Below, in pieces: positions 34,418 to 45,620 of a stretch of DNA of 64,000 nucleotides (its first letter is position 1; each line of letters opens with the position of its first letter). The stretch is taken from contig QCXZ01000041.1 of assembly GCA_025024175.1 (NCBI GenBank), positions 14,689,786 to 14,753,785 on the forward strand. The letters are read 5' to 3'. This DNA is from Rhyzopertha dominica (taxonomy: Eukaryota; Arthropoda; Insecta; Coleoptera; Bostrichidae). The notes beneath the pieces were generated by a model. That model made no database searches and had not been told where the DNA came from. It saw nothing but the letters and a program-made list of their open reading frames with translations. A program made the translations under genes and the position numbers.

Positions 34418-36650
34418 CCCTTTAAATATTCACATTTTTAATATTAAAAATACACCTTACGATCAATTTTTTCGAATTTATAAGCTGTCACAGCTGTTTT
34501 GTGGATTAGATGCTACATATTAATATGCAATTTAATAAAATATAAATACATTGCAAATTTCCAATTACCTCTTCCATTACAGCACTGGTGCTGCGACTAG
34601 AAAGAGATATTTGTGCGATGATCGGTATTATAAATTATAACCCCATACTTAAACTTAAGACAAGGCCACGGAATTACAGTTTAGTTTGTTTATTTCTTAT
34701 GCGAATAGAGGTTAATTTTTAATAAAGACGTTCTTTGAAGTCGCAGTTTGTAATCCTAATCCCCCCTTCCGTTCCGTTTCATAATTCAGTCCATTTCGAG
34801 CGCTGTCTATAATGATGTTTTCTGATAAAGGACAAGAATTACTACTATTGCTTTTATAAACACACATTCTCTTTTAAAGCAAAATTTATATTTCATCAAA
34901 CCTTTACTATATCGGCTGCGTTGACTAATATGTGCTTCCTTTGCTCAAAACTACCTTAAAATATGTAGGAATCTGAACAAATATTACATCTAATTGTAAT
35001 TCTAACTGCTTTACTAATTAAAACGAACGCTAAGAGTTTCAAAGGTTGTGAATCTAAAAATAATGTGATGATTTCTTCGTCAATCTCATGTTACACATAA
35101 AAAATGGGACACTGAAAATAAGCTATCAAGAAATTAGCATAATTGTAGGTAAGCGTGTATTATAGCGGGATGGGCTTCAATAATCAACAATGGGGTCATC
35201 CCACAATTTTTTTTTATTTTACATTTTAAATGTACATAAAAATTGAAGCACAAAAACATTTTTTTGCAAATTTTTTCGGTTCTTGTTTACCAAGAAAAGA
35301 AATGTGAAAGTGTGGATTTTCAATATCCGTTTCAAATGCCTCAATATTCCGCACGGAGATGACGTATACGGTTCTCAAGGTGACGAAAGCGAAAAACACC
35401 AGTAATAGCGAGTGCTCTAGCAACATTGCAAGTAATATTTATATACCTTTTTTGAGCTGCGTCGCATTGCCAATGTGGGCAAATTTTTGCGATACCGTGA
35501 GGAATGTCCTCGTAAACTGGCATTGTGACATTGATACCTAGGTCAGCTTAAGGCGTATTTGTGAAAATAACTTAAATCTTCCTTCTTTCAGTTCTTTCAT
35601 ATAACAAGCGCATTCACTGGCCTTTTGTTGAAACACGAAAAACACTTTAACCATCAAACCTGCCTTTGAACTAATGTTTTTATTATGAGGAATTAAAGGA
35701 CGCTTGACGCTTGATAATGTTTAAAGTTTGTATACTTACATATGAGAACGACATGATAAATTTTGAAACTGTCAGGACTGTCTCTGGCTGTCGTTAGGAA
35801 AAAAACGGTAAAGTACCACCAACAACATCGCACTTTCGCAGGTGCTGCATGTGTCCCATGTGCAACGTAATATCGCTAACGCCTTACCTAATTCTAGCCA
35901 CGCGTTTTTGTTTATATAGTTTGGTCAAACTTTCGAGTTTCGTATTTGTCAGATTAAGTGGTGGAGCAAGATGTTGTCGAAGTATTTAGGTAATCTGTTG
36001 GTTTTTTTGTAATGTAAGAATGGCTTACGTTAAGAAGTGTTTTGATAAACAGTTACAGGTTATTCCTATGTTTACATTATAATATTGACGTTTATATTTT
36101 CGCCCCTCTCTTACTCCCATTGCATTATGGTATTTCCCTGGCTATTTATAAAACTGAGAACAGTGAGCACCTTGTTACCTAGGGAGTGCACAGTGCACAT
36201 GACGGAAATTAGGAACCTTTAGCATAGTTCTTGGCGGATTTAAGGGAATGTTTGAAACAGGGTAATTTTGCTACCGGTGTTTGTTACGAATTGAATTAAT
36301 CTAAAAGCAATGCGTAGCACTAGTATTCATGACGTAAGGAATAAAAGGCATAGGTTAAAACTATCAAATTTTAATGTGCGGGACGACCCCATTCCCTAAC
36401 TACTTTTAAAGGGCCCTAACACGAATTGAAAAGCTTCATGTACTTTCAAAATTTTATGATATTAAATTCGATTTGGTCAGTGTCTTATTTGATTTACTAG
36501 TTCACATTAGTGTTGTGTTGCCAGCACATTTTAGCACCCCTTATACCTTATTCCTCTACAGATAGTTCTGATAGACTTAGGAATGCCATTCGTAATTTTC
36601 AATCAATGTATTATTTTTACTAGCTTCATATTCTGACAGATGGTTTAATT
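34418..36650. other. Gene-free stretch
   Basis: Two overlapping minus-strand frames lie at 35226-35523. One begins with a hydrophobic signal-peptide-like N-terminus and contains a possible GT donor, but no further exon can be linked to it, so it is not called as a gene. Nothing else is recognised. Confidence 0.4.
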
Positions 36651-36654
36651 GAAC

Positions 36655-37045
36655 TAGCTTACGATAGGCATTTCTGTTGCTCCCAGATATAGTACTGTGT
36701 CCGGTATCTTTGCTGGGTTGGAAGGGTCACTCGCTTATGGTGCTAGTGGGCTATCACGCAGCGCGTATTATGGGAAGGCTAGGATTGAAATGAGAAGGTT
36801 ATCAAAGTGCATCCGACCAGTGTTGATTATTGATGTTAGCTTTGCTCAGCTGCATTATTCTTTTTCCTCGTTCGAGCTGCTGGGATGTACCTCTTCGTTT
36901 ATTAGTTTTTCATCTTTTGCAATTGGGAATTATGAATACTGTGTCTTGCTTATTTATTCCGTTCGCTTGCTGCTGGAAATTTAGATGGAGTAACGGTGCT
37001 GTACGGGAATTTGCTAGTCTGTGTGCATTGTTTTTTTTTCTATAT
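36655..37045 (-). mobile_element. Second copy of the 15.4 kb LINE family, 3' end only
   Basis: The sequence from TAGGCATTTCTG, through CGCTGGGTTGGA-like and AGTGCATCC blocks, aligns with the 3' end of the LINE relic at 15380-15760 in the same orientation. Only about 390 bp remain, the 5'-truncated form typical of LINE insertions. No RT motif is present. The overlapping plus and minus frames here are not genes. Confidence 0.7.
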
Positions 37046-38850
37046 TCCAGCAAATGGCAAACATTCATAAAAAGAAACGTTCGCACTAATGATCTACAAA
37101 AGTCCATTAACTGAGATTATATAAATGGTCATTTAAATATGACTTCGTCTACTTTAGAAAATGCACGACAACTAATTCAAAAGCTTACGTTCGATAATAG
37201 ACATTTGGTAGCCTTCTCTCCGCGGAAAATGATCACGGCCAATTGATTTGTCCGCGAAAGTTCAACATCACATTAAAAGATTATGTTAGTAACAGGCTAA
37301 CAGGCGTTAAATCATGTCATTCTTTCACGCCCTCTTCGTCTGAAAGTAAATCATAGGCCAATTAATGACATTTTGAGTTGAACAGTGTTATGTTACTATA
37401 GTTCTTTTAGGTTACAATAATAATTTAAGCAATAACAGTGTTGTTTCACAGATTGGAAATGATAATGTCGTACTCATAAGTGTAGTCTAATATCTAAATT
37501 TTGAGCTTACGAATTACTACAATTCTAAAAATTCTACAGCATTCNCGAATTATATCTCTGAATTAATTTCGTATTTACTAATTTTAGGTGGATGGCAGAA
37601 AATACATCAGTGGCATGAAGAAAATCTTTAGAAAACAATACGCTAATGTAATTAAGTGTTATGTAGGATTTTATACTAAAAATAAAATGAAAACGTTACT
37701 AATTATATTCACGTAGGTCCTACTGAACATTGGTGACTTCCTATCGATTTATGGACAGACCCACGCTCATGTGGTTTGTACACATGAGATTTCATGAGAT
37801 ACTACGTTTGTGAGTGAAATTACTTTTGCCTTGCAAGTATTAGGCGATTCATAAAACGACAGTAATTAACTATATACGTATTAGAATTGTAGCGTGTCAA
37901 GTTAGGTAATTAGAGGGTATTAATTAGCCAATTAGCCCGTCGCAAAGGAGTCATTTAGTATTTAATAAATTAGTCGTATAACGTCATAGTAGGTACAACA
38001 ATATTAGAGTCGCCGAATATAGGGTATCTTTTCCATTTTTATGGAATATGGAAAAATAATTAGTGCAAAATCTAAAAAAATTAATATGTTTGGTACGCTG
38101 TGAAAATCATGTTACTTGGGATACCCTCCGCGGAAACTTGAATCCATTAAAAAAATTTATACGACGCCACAATAGTTGCCTAATATATGGTAGTTGCCTA
38201 ATTAGAGGTGCACCTGCATTCTAATTTGGGGTACCTAGAAATCTTTATGTGGTAATGTAAAATGCAAGGAAATATTAAAATAAACTATATTATACTGGCA
38301 ACAAATAAAATAAAATATATATTCTTGAGTTCTGAAAAGCAAATAAAATCATTTTTTATGAGGACATACCTACTTGCAAAAGTCGCACTAGTACATTTTG
38401 CTGGAAACTCACCTGGTGCATTCTTCATGGGCCTATTGGCGATATATCTGGTACATTATCCACGTTTCATCGCGTTAATGAACCGAATACAAACATTGAC
38501 AAAATAAGCATGCGGCGTGTCATCTTCTGGGAAAAGCGAAACTATACAATATACGTCTTTTTGCACTAGTCATCGACTTTTTCTTTAAAACAGCCCTATT
38601 GGGACAGGCACAATAGTTCAGTTTAAAGATATTTACATACACAGTCATCAAGCGTAGTCCTATAATAATAATAATTATAAAAGTACGATATGGTGTTCAC
38701 TGTTACCACCTTTCCCTACTATTAAATTATTTGAGGCTTTGTGTTATGAATTATTTAAAAATGATGTCTCCTGCACAATTAGTCTTACTTAAACTAGGTC
38801 AGAACAGTCCAGACAGAAGTTAAATTTTAATTTCTATTGCACTTTTAACT
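37046..38850. other. Gene-free stretch
   Basis: Nothing recognised beyond short words such as a doubled TAGTTGCCTAAT near 38174-38202 and an 8-bp hairpin near 38030-38057. Confidence 0.4.
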
Positions 38851-39140
38851 CGCCATCTCGAGTTGAAATTTGGTTAGGTGGCGATAAAATCTTTTTTGCC
38901 GGAGTCCTTTTCGCGTCGCAATTTTCACGAGCGGCCACCTACACAGGCATAATTAAGGCCGACAAAAGATAAGTCCGTCGCAGAAAAAGAATTCGCAAAA
39001 CTTTTCTCGTTTACAAAGGGAAAACAATTAGTATTTCGTACGGTTTGTTTAACCGTAATGGCACGTCACCCGGAGCATGAACGTTTACAGATGAGAACGT
39101 CCCAGCCAGTTGCGCAACTGAAGTTAACGTTCTTGTGTTT
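38850..39140. other. GC-richer non-coding island
   Basis: About 290 bp of raised GC content with CG dinucleotides and no long frame on either strand. Candidate conserved non-coding element. Confidence 0.35.
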
Positions 39141-39839
39141 TCGTAGAGGTGGGAGTTTGCTCCCTTCCCGAACTTGGTCTTGTACTTAATATTAATATAG
39201 GTATACGCTTCCTTCGCCTTTCGCAGTATTATGATACGCGTTGTAAAATGGGGTCACCAATTATGTGTGCTAGGTGGCCCTTGGTATAGGTATTGTCGCT
39301 ACACTGTAATGTTATGGCGTACTGTGTTGTTTTACATTCTTTAGTCCAGATTTTTTATCTGCACCATATATGTTAAGCATGTTGTACAATTTGTAAAATC
39401 TCTCATTTAAATAATGCATGATGTCTGGGCCAGGGGAACTTAGTATAGTAGCATAAATTTTATAGATGTTAATTTTACTAATTTAAATATAAATAACCTG
39501 TTTGTTAAAATGGAATAACATAATATTTTATCGCATCATCGCTTAAGCAACAAATTTCCTTTCTGCTTATCTTTAATTTATAATAATAACGTGTTATCGC
39601 GTTTGGCATATGTTCTTTTGTCTCATCGAAGAAAAGTCATTGTTTGTATTTCGAATTTGGGTACTTTTTTCTTGGTCGCAGTTACCCTAGTAGCCATGGC
39701 AGCATCTTAATGAGCAAGAGTGCCGGGTTTACTACAAAATTCAAAACAAATGTCCAGTTAAGCAATAAAATCCAGTTAACACGAAAATATATAAAAGACT
39801 GTAATAACGAAAAAAAGTTAAATTAAGTGTTTCATATTA

Positions 39840-40523
39840 TTGAAAGCTTACGATAGCACATGCGCAGCCGTTCAATAGAGAATAGTTCACGCTTACCAAA
39901 ATATTTTCATATACACTATGAAAGGCATGCTGAATTCGGTTCTTCATATCTCCCCAAATAGTTGACGGTTCTTTATAAACGAACTGCTCAACGTGGCGAA
40001 CAAGAAGAAATTAAGTTTCATTAAATCTGAACACCGCGCTGGACCTAGTGTAGAACATCTCATTTTCCCATTCCAATCCATTTGTTTGGAAATTATGCAT
40101 TCAAGTACTAACTTGCCTCTTCGGTAATGCGCATGTGCCCCATTAACAACAGTTGCTCAGTAGCGACTCCAGTTGATATTTACATCGAATAAATAAGGTC
40201 CAATTATGTGCCGTTTAGTGATGCCACCCCATACCTGTATTCAAAGACTACCTATATATGTTGATGGTCCAACGGTGCTATCCAATGAGAATTCTCAGTA
40301 CTGTAATAATGGTAGTCGCGCTTTGACAAAAAAAGCATTCTTATAAAATATACATAGCTTCATCCGTAAAAAGAATACATACTGTCAAGAAAGTTATTTC
40401 TTGAACTAAGTGAACGTCATACAGATGAATATTAATTTTTATGTAAAACTCTTCACAGAAATTTGACTTATTTCTATGTTGTTTAAATAAGAATCCTGGA
40501 CAATAGCTACAGCTTTTCTTCAT
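39840..40523 (-). pseudogene. Tc1-like DDE transposase pseudogene
   Basis: On the minus strand from 40523 one reads SNFCEEFYIK, VHLVQEITF and LFTDEAMY, the last around the first catalytic aspartate. Frame-shifted blocks follow: HWIAPLDHQH, FPNKWIGMGK, then SDLMKLNFF, the remnant of the SPDLTPLDFF box, and downstream a segment resembling the usual NRI..AF C-terminal block. The order matches Tc1/mariner-like transposases common in insects, often joined to a DUF4817-type helix-turn-helix region that is missing here. Several stops and frameshifts make it non-functional. It abuts the 3' end of the Penelope-like element starting at 40541. Confidence 0.7.
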
Positions 40524-40540
40524 GTGTCACAGATTATACG

Positions 40541-41260
40541 GGCTGGTTCCCACGTTGCTTATTTGACCTTGACGTTTCGACACTCATATCGGTGTCTTCC
40601 TCAGAAGTAGATCTGAAACTGAAGAGCACTAGTCCGCTCCGGTATTTATACTTCCCCGGTTCACTGATGCGTGGGCGTTGTTACGCATGACCGGTTTCCA
40701 GATTCCAGGTAGTTCGATGCCTCGGTCTCCGTTATAATTGTGCGGATTCTTCTGGATTTCGATGGGTTCCTTGAACAGTCTCGGCCAGAATCTCGCTTTC
40801 CTTGACAGCATTTGTGCCTCCTCGAATTTGATGACGCGGCTAGTCTTCATTCAGTGTTTTGCTACAGTCAACCTGTCACATTGCAGGTCTCTGGTGTCCC
40901 TTATGTGCTCCTTGATTCTCGTGCTGATGTGCTTTCCGTTTTGGCCGATGTAAACCTTCCCACAGCTACATGGGATGCTATACACACCTTGTGTTTGTTT
41001 CTCCTCAATCGTCGAACGATATTTCGGAAAGGCGTTGGCTATTTTTCCCGGGGCGGTGAAGATGGCTTTTATCTGATGTCTTCTCAGCAAACGTCCGATC
41101 TTATCTGTACATCCTTTGACGTAGGGTAGGTTCCTTCATCCGTGGATGCATATTGATAGCCTTCTCAATCTGCGCCTTAGGACAACCGTTCTTCTGTAGT
41201 GTTCTGCGTAGATGTTCTAATTCCTCTTCTAGGTGGTCTGGTTCTGGTTCAAACTAAAGA
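40541..41260 (-). pseudogene. Penelope-like retroelement, C-terminal GIY-YIG endonuclease part
   Basis: Reading the minus strand, LEEELEHLRRTLQKNG and, after a frameshift, YVKGCTDKIGRLLRRHQIK precede the endonuclease. The endonuclease has GVYSIPCSCGKVYIG with the GIY (as GVY) and YIG motifs and the paired cysteines, then TRIKEH. A single in-frame stop (TGA after VAKH, about 40851-40853) separates it from the rest of the ORF, which continues FEEAQMLSRKARFW and GIELPGIWKPV to a stop at 40629. The reverse transcriptase is missing, so the copy is 5'-truncated. Its 3' tail (40541-40604) carries the GAAACGTC/CTGAGGA layout seen in the tails at 25.5-26.6 kb. Confidence 0.88.
40571..40604 (-). ncRNA. 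Hammerhead-like motif in the Penelope-like 3' tail
   Basis: On the minus strand CTGAGGA (40604-40598), one extra A, a perfect 5-bp stem GACAC/GTGTC (40596-40592 and 40583-40579) with an 8-nt loop, and GAAACGTC (40578-40571). Position 7 of the hammerhead core is variable, so CTGAGGA is acceptable, but the extra base before stem II is not standard. CTT before the core can pair with AAG after GTC as a 3-bp stem I. Penelope-like elements are known to carry hammerhead motifs. This copy is probably inactive. Confidence 0.45.
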
Positions 41261-41950
41261 TTTATACGTTCTATCAAACGCCTATTTCAAATTCGGAAAT
41301 TTGATGCGGCAATCGACGATGGGAGAAAAATATATTGTTTTATTAAAAAATTTATTATTTGTATTTGATTTAATGAATACTGGCATGCATAAATTTTATG
41401 AATTTTCAGAAAAATGTGCCCAATTAACATCTAAGAAAAGTAGGTTATTGATTTTAGAAACGAATTGCGCAAGCCTTATACCCTCTCCGTGTCTTCGTTT
41501 TGCCAAACAATGTCTTTTGCGTAAAACGTGAAATAGTGCCGAAAATGTGCTACTTATATACCAAGCCTAATATTATTAACAAACGTATTTATTTTCAGCG
41601 AAAAATGGGTGCTCTATTTAAAATAACGAAGTTAGTGTTGGCCATATTTAAAGGAATTTTGATCTTATTGAGCATTTATAATTACTTTTACTTTCACTGG
41701 AAACATTTTTATCTAGATTCAACTATACTTTTATTATAGCCTACTTTCGCTAAGAGATCCACTTGAGTCTTTTTTATTATAAAAAGAAGCTCTATGTTTA
41801 TTGGTCTCTGGGCAAGCTGAAATAGTGCGGATTTAAGTTTTTCGGAATTGACATTTCAATAATCACAACTAGTCCAACTAGTTCTTAAATTATATTAATT
41901 AAAATTAAAAATCGCTCATGAAAGTATTGCTTTGATCTCAGCTGAGTCCT
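41261..41950. other. Gene-free stretch
   Basis: The 110-codon plus frame at 41199-41531 begins inside the Penelope relic in antisense and has no motif. Nothing recognised. Confidence 0.4.
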
Positions 41951-42030
41951 CTACTTGAAGTAAATGTAGTTGAAGTGCTTCAAGTACTATTAGTAGGTAC
42001 TTCAAGTATAGTACTTCAAATACTTGTAAA
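41951..42030. repeat. Cluster of alternating TACTTGAAGTA-type words
   Basis: Within 80 bp the word ACTTGAAGT or its inverse ACTTCAAGT recurs at least five times in alternating orientation, including the near-perfect palindrome TTGAAGTGCTTCAA (41970-41983). The stretch could extrude hairpins. The origin is unclear. Confidence 0.6.
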
Positions 42031-43984
42031 CTATGTTAAACCCTAAGCGTTTTATCCACAACATCTAAAGATATCCTTCCATGTAAAATTTATTCTTTGT
42101 ATGTAGATGGTACATCTCAAAGACGTTGAAAAAGCTCGCACCCATCTTCACGTCACTGTTACCTTCCTCGGTTTTTTTAAATTCAATTAAATCATTGTGT
42201 CTCCCCGCAGACGATGAAATGTTAATGCTGACATTATCACTGCTGACTCTGAAACTTAATCCCACCCTTAACTCGTGCACGATAAGGTTACCCTCCTAAA
42301 TGTACGTTTTCTTTTTCAGAAGTTGCGCTGAGGTGCTGCGAGGAATAGCAGAGTGCATACGGTGAGTAACGTTCTGTCTTTTTTTATACTTTGCCATTGA
42401 GGAATGCTGAGCATTGTTTTTTTTATGTAACCTAATAGAAATCTATGGTGGCAACAACGATCAAAGGCGTAAGTACATGTAAGCATTGCCTCGCGTTTGA
42501 GCGTTACGTTAAATACTTGTTTGCAAAAATGAAAAAAATGTTAGTATATGTTGTTATACGGGTAAATGAATAACGGTATCTAAAATTTAGAAGGCAAAGC
42601 GACTAATTTAAGCTTTAATAATAACAATTTTAATTAATTGGCGAATCAAACTTTAATGTCTGAAATAGACAAATTATTAAGCAAGAAAAGAGCATTTCTT
42701 AATATTACTTTGGAGATAAAAATGCGTATGGGTACCGATTGTTAAGCAGTATCAGAATGAAAGTAACAAAAATTTTGAAAAAAGTCGCCCTAGAATATAG
42801 ACACGTTATTAACGCTAAAGTTGATATCGTATAATTTGGTGTTAGTCATTATATCTATGAATATTATGATTTACCCGTTCATACTAAGTGATGCAAACGT
42901 AGGTTTTAAAACGATTATATTTAAATCACAGATGGTTCAAATAATTATGTTCGGGTATGTAGGTACTTTCATGCGGCACACCATATTTAATAGAAAATTC
43001 TATCAAATTTACTCATCTATTTGCAACTCACTGAAATCTGTTAATACATAAATATTGTAACAGTGTGGACTGTGAAATTGGTCAGAATCTTAAGCCCAAG
43101 AAATATTATGCTCTACCACATCGGTAGAAGTACCTACGTGTTTTGACAACTATAGTGAAATTCAGACACCCAGGACATTATTTATTTAAGCTTACTGTCT
43201 TAATTTTATATTCCATACGGATATTATCCATCTAATTATTAAATATATTATTCATCCAATTACTTTCGTTCGTTTTCACACACACACACACACACAATGG
43301 AATCAAACTTCAAAATTGTTAACCATTTACGGAATTAGTCATATATTTAAAGTTATTTGATGACTAACCTGTTTTGAAGGTTGATACTTACAGGTTCAAG
43401 TGCAGTGAAGGATAAATGTGATTATATTACCATTTTAGGTTAATTCCCAATTATGTTTAATTTAATATACAGTATATTTGTTAATTTTGTATACAGAAAA
43501 AAACAGTTTTCGGAAAACATCCATAATATCAATGCATAAGGAAAATAAAAAATCAATTAAGAAAAATCAAAAGACCATATTGTTTATCTTTCTGATTTTC
43601 TTTATTGCCTAAGGTTATTTATAGTTGCCTAGTACATGTATGCTAATTATTCACTAAAAAGCATCTTCCAATGATTCATGAATATGTTATTATGAACATA
43701 TTGCATATTAGCAAACGTAAAATCGCAATATATAATAACCGTCGGTACTTAAACAGCAAGCTTAAATTCATGATTTGTAAATCAAGGATTGCAGAAATTG
43801 AATTATTGTGAAGCTTGGTATAATGGTATCGATTCGCAGATGGTATCCTAATTTTGTGGGAAGGAACGTCCAGACAGCTACAAAACTTCTATTTACAATC
43901 GAACTCGGTTCATGGAACTAGGAAACAATAAATCAATTAATTTATTTATTAATGGTTATTATTAATAACTTTTAACTTTTTCAC
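42031..43984. other. Gene-free stretch with a CA microsatellite
   Basis: Ten CA units at 43277-43296. Frames at 42065-42280 (-) and 42821-43051 (+) have no recognised motif. Confidence 0.45.
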
Positions 43985-44520
43985 CTTATGACTACAATTA
44001 CATATTTAATATCTAGTAAGCCTATCCATACGGATCTAGCAATTAATAACTTATCCAATCATTCAACAAGTAAATTAGCAGCATACAGGTCGCTGATACA
44101 CAGCTTATTAAACGTACCATTGTCCAAACAAAATCTCGATAATGAACTCGGGAGAATAAAAAATCTACTTTTAATATTGGTTTTCAGCCAATCACTATAT
44201 ATAAACTGCTACAACAAAAACACCACAAAGTAATATTAAAATCAATATTACAATACAATGCAAGATACTGAATAATATTCTGTGATTTATTCCATCAAAA
44301 GCTGTTGAATAATCTATTAGAATTAAAGCAGCTGCTTGATCATAATAATAATATCATCTATAAAATTCAAAAGGGCAGTGGCGCAACTAAACTCCGATAG
44401 GAAACCGACTGTCTCGTTGGTAAAATGTTATATTTATGAAAATAACTACGAATACAGATAGCTAAAACTTTTTCCAAAACTTTGGAAAATGTTAGCAAAA
44501 TGAAACCGGTATAAGATCAT
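43985..44520 (-). pseudogene. LINE reverse-transcriptase relic (jockey-type)
   Basis: On the minus strand from about 44515: FSKVLEKVLAICIRSY and NILPTRQS, then in a shifted frame SEFSCATALLNFIDDIII. After another shift comes ALILIDYSTAFDGINHRILF with the motif A aspartate. Beyond about 44260 the similarity fades, and the YADD box cannot be found. The order is the fingers-to-palm region of jockey-type reverse transcriptases. At least two frameshifts and many stops make it dead. Confidence 0.8.
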
Positions 44521-44549
44521 CATAACATGTTATAAAATTAAAATGCATG

Positions 44550-44655
44550 TCTATGCTGTGCTGTCTGCACCTCAACCAACTGCAGATAGATCTATTTCGC
44601 TGTCATTGCAGCTCATCGGTGCAGTTTAGGTCTAGTGCAGACAGCACAGCATAGA
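44550..44655. repeat. 106-bp fold-back element with perfect 21-bp arms
   Basis: TCTATGCTGTGCTGTCTGCAC (two overlapping 20-mers, 44550-44570) is perfectly inverted at 44635-44655. A shorter AACTGCA/TGCAGTT pair lies inside. The 64-bp centre has no coding content. It has the shape of a MITE or a hairpin-RNA precursor. No target duplication is evident. Confidence 0.75.
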
Positions 44656-45365
44656 ACTGGTTTTGTGTATATACCAAAACTAGGTGGCTTCGTCATCATG
44701 TCAGTGTAATGCTGACAGATGGCATTGCCATCTAAATTCTTACTTATATGTTACGTGCACCCGGAAACCAGCAATCCAATATACAACTGTTATTTATAAT
44801 GTCCAATATGTACGGCACAATATTTGGACAACAAAAAAACAACCATATCTATATTAATTCCATCGGATCACGTTGCCTTAGGCTTTATTTCACGTAAACA
44901 ATTTCGTAAGATTTTATCATCAACCAAAGTAAACGAAAACATTTCCTTATGTTTAACATTAAATGGTTAGAGTATAACGTAAAATATGACCGCCATAAAT
45001 CCAAATTCTAGTTCATTTTGATGTTAAAATAATAAGACAAATATATAGGCACCTTCGTGACATACTTTCTCTCTATGGACAAAATGCTTTAATTCTTCCT
45101 ATATTTTAACACCAAAGAAAAGTGTTTCTACTCCCGGTCGCCGAAAAAAGCTAAAAGACCTCCATCTGTAAATTGTATCTGCTTTTAACACATTGAAAAA
45201 CCCTTTCCCTATGTCCAGATATTATACACAGGTAACTCCAACACAACTATTTAAAAGTTAATGTTGCACGACAGTTTTGCTTTAAGCCTCTCAAACTCCC
45301 AACTGTTTAGTAATTCCGTACTTAGCAAGCCACAGAGTGTTTAATTTCCTAACTAATCGGGTTTT
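44656..45365. other. Gene-free stretch
   Basis: Nothing recognised. Confidence 0.4.
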
Positions 45366-45620
45366 ATGTGTTCGAACTTTTAATAACATCCTCGTCGTGG
45401 GCCATCTGCCGGCGAGCCGGTACAAAACGAGGGTCCGTCCTCCGACGAAATCATGCAAATTGCTTTAATATGAAACAATTTGCGGACCGGGCCACGCTTG
45501 ATACACGCATTTTTGGAGACCCGTCGCGGGATTCAATTGTCGCTGGGCGGGTCATGTCAGAAACATGCTCGGTGCCGTAAAGCCGGTGCGTAAACTTTTG
45601 TTTGCGTAGAGAACGGCAAA
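45366..45620. other. GC-richer non-coding island
   Basis: About 250 bp of high GC content with many CG dinucleotides around ATGCAAATTGC, an octamer-like word. The 70-codon frame across it has no motif. Candidate conserved regulatory element. Confidence 0.4.

Noticed and set aside
35226..35426. Minus-strand frame with signal-peptide-like start and a possible GT donor
   Set aside because: A TATAAATA word lies only about 10 bp upstream of the ATG, too close for a promoter, and no second exon can be joined.
40812..41129. 105-codon plus-strand frame
   Set aside because: It is antisense to the GIY-YIG endonuclease of the Penelope-like relic.
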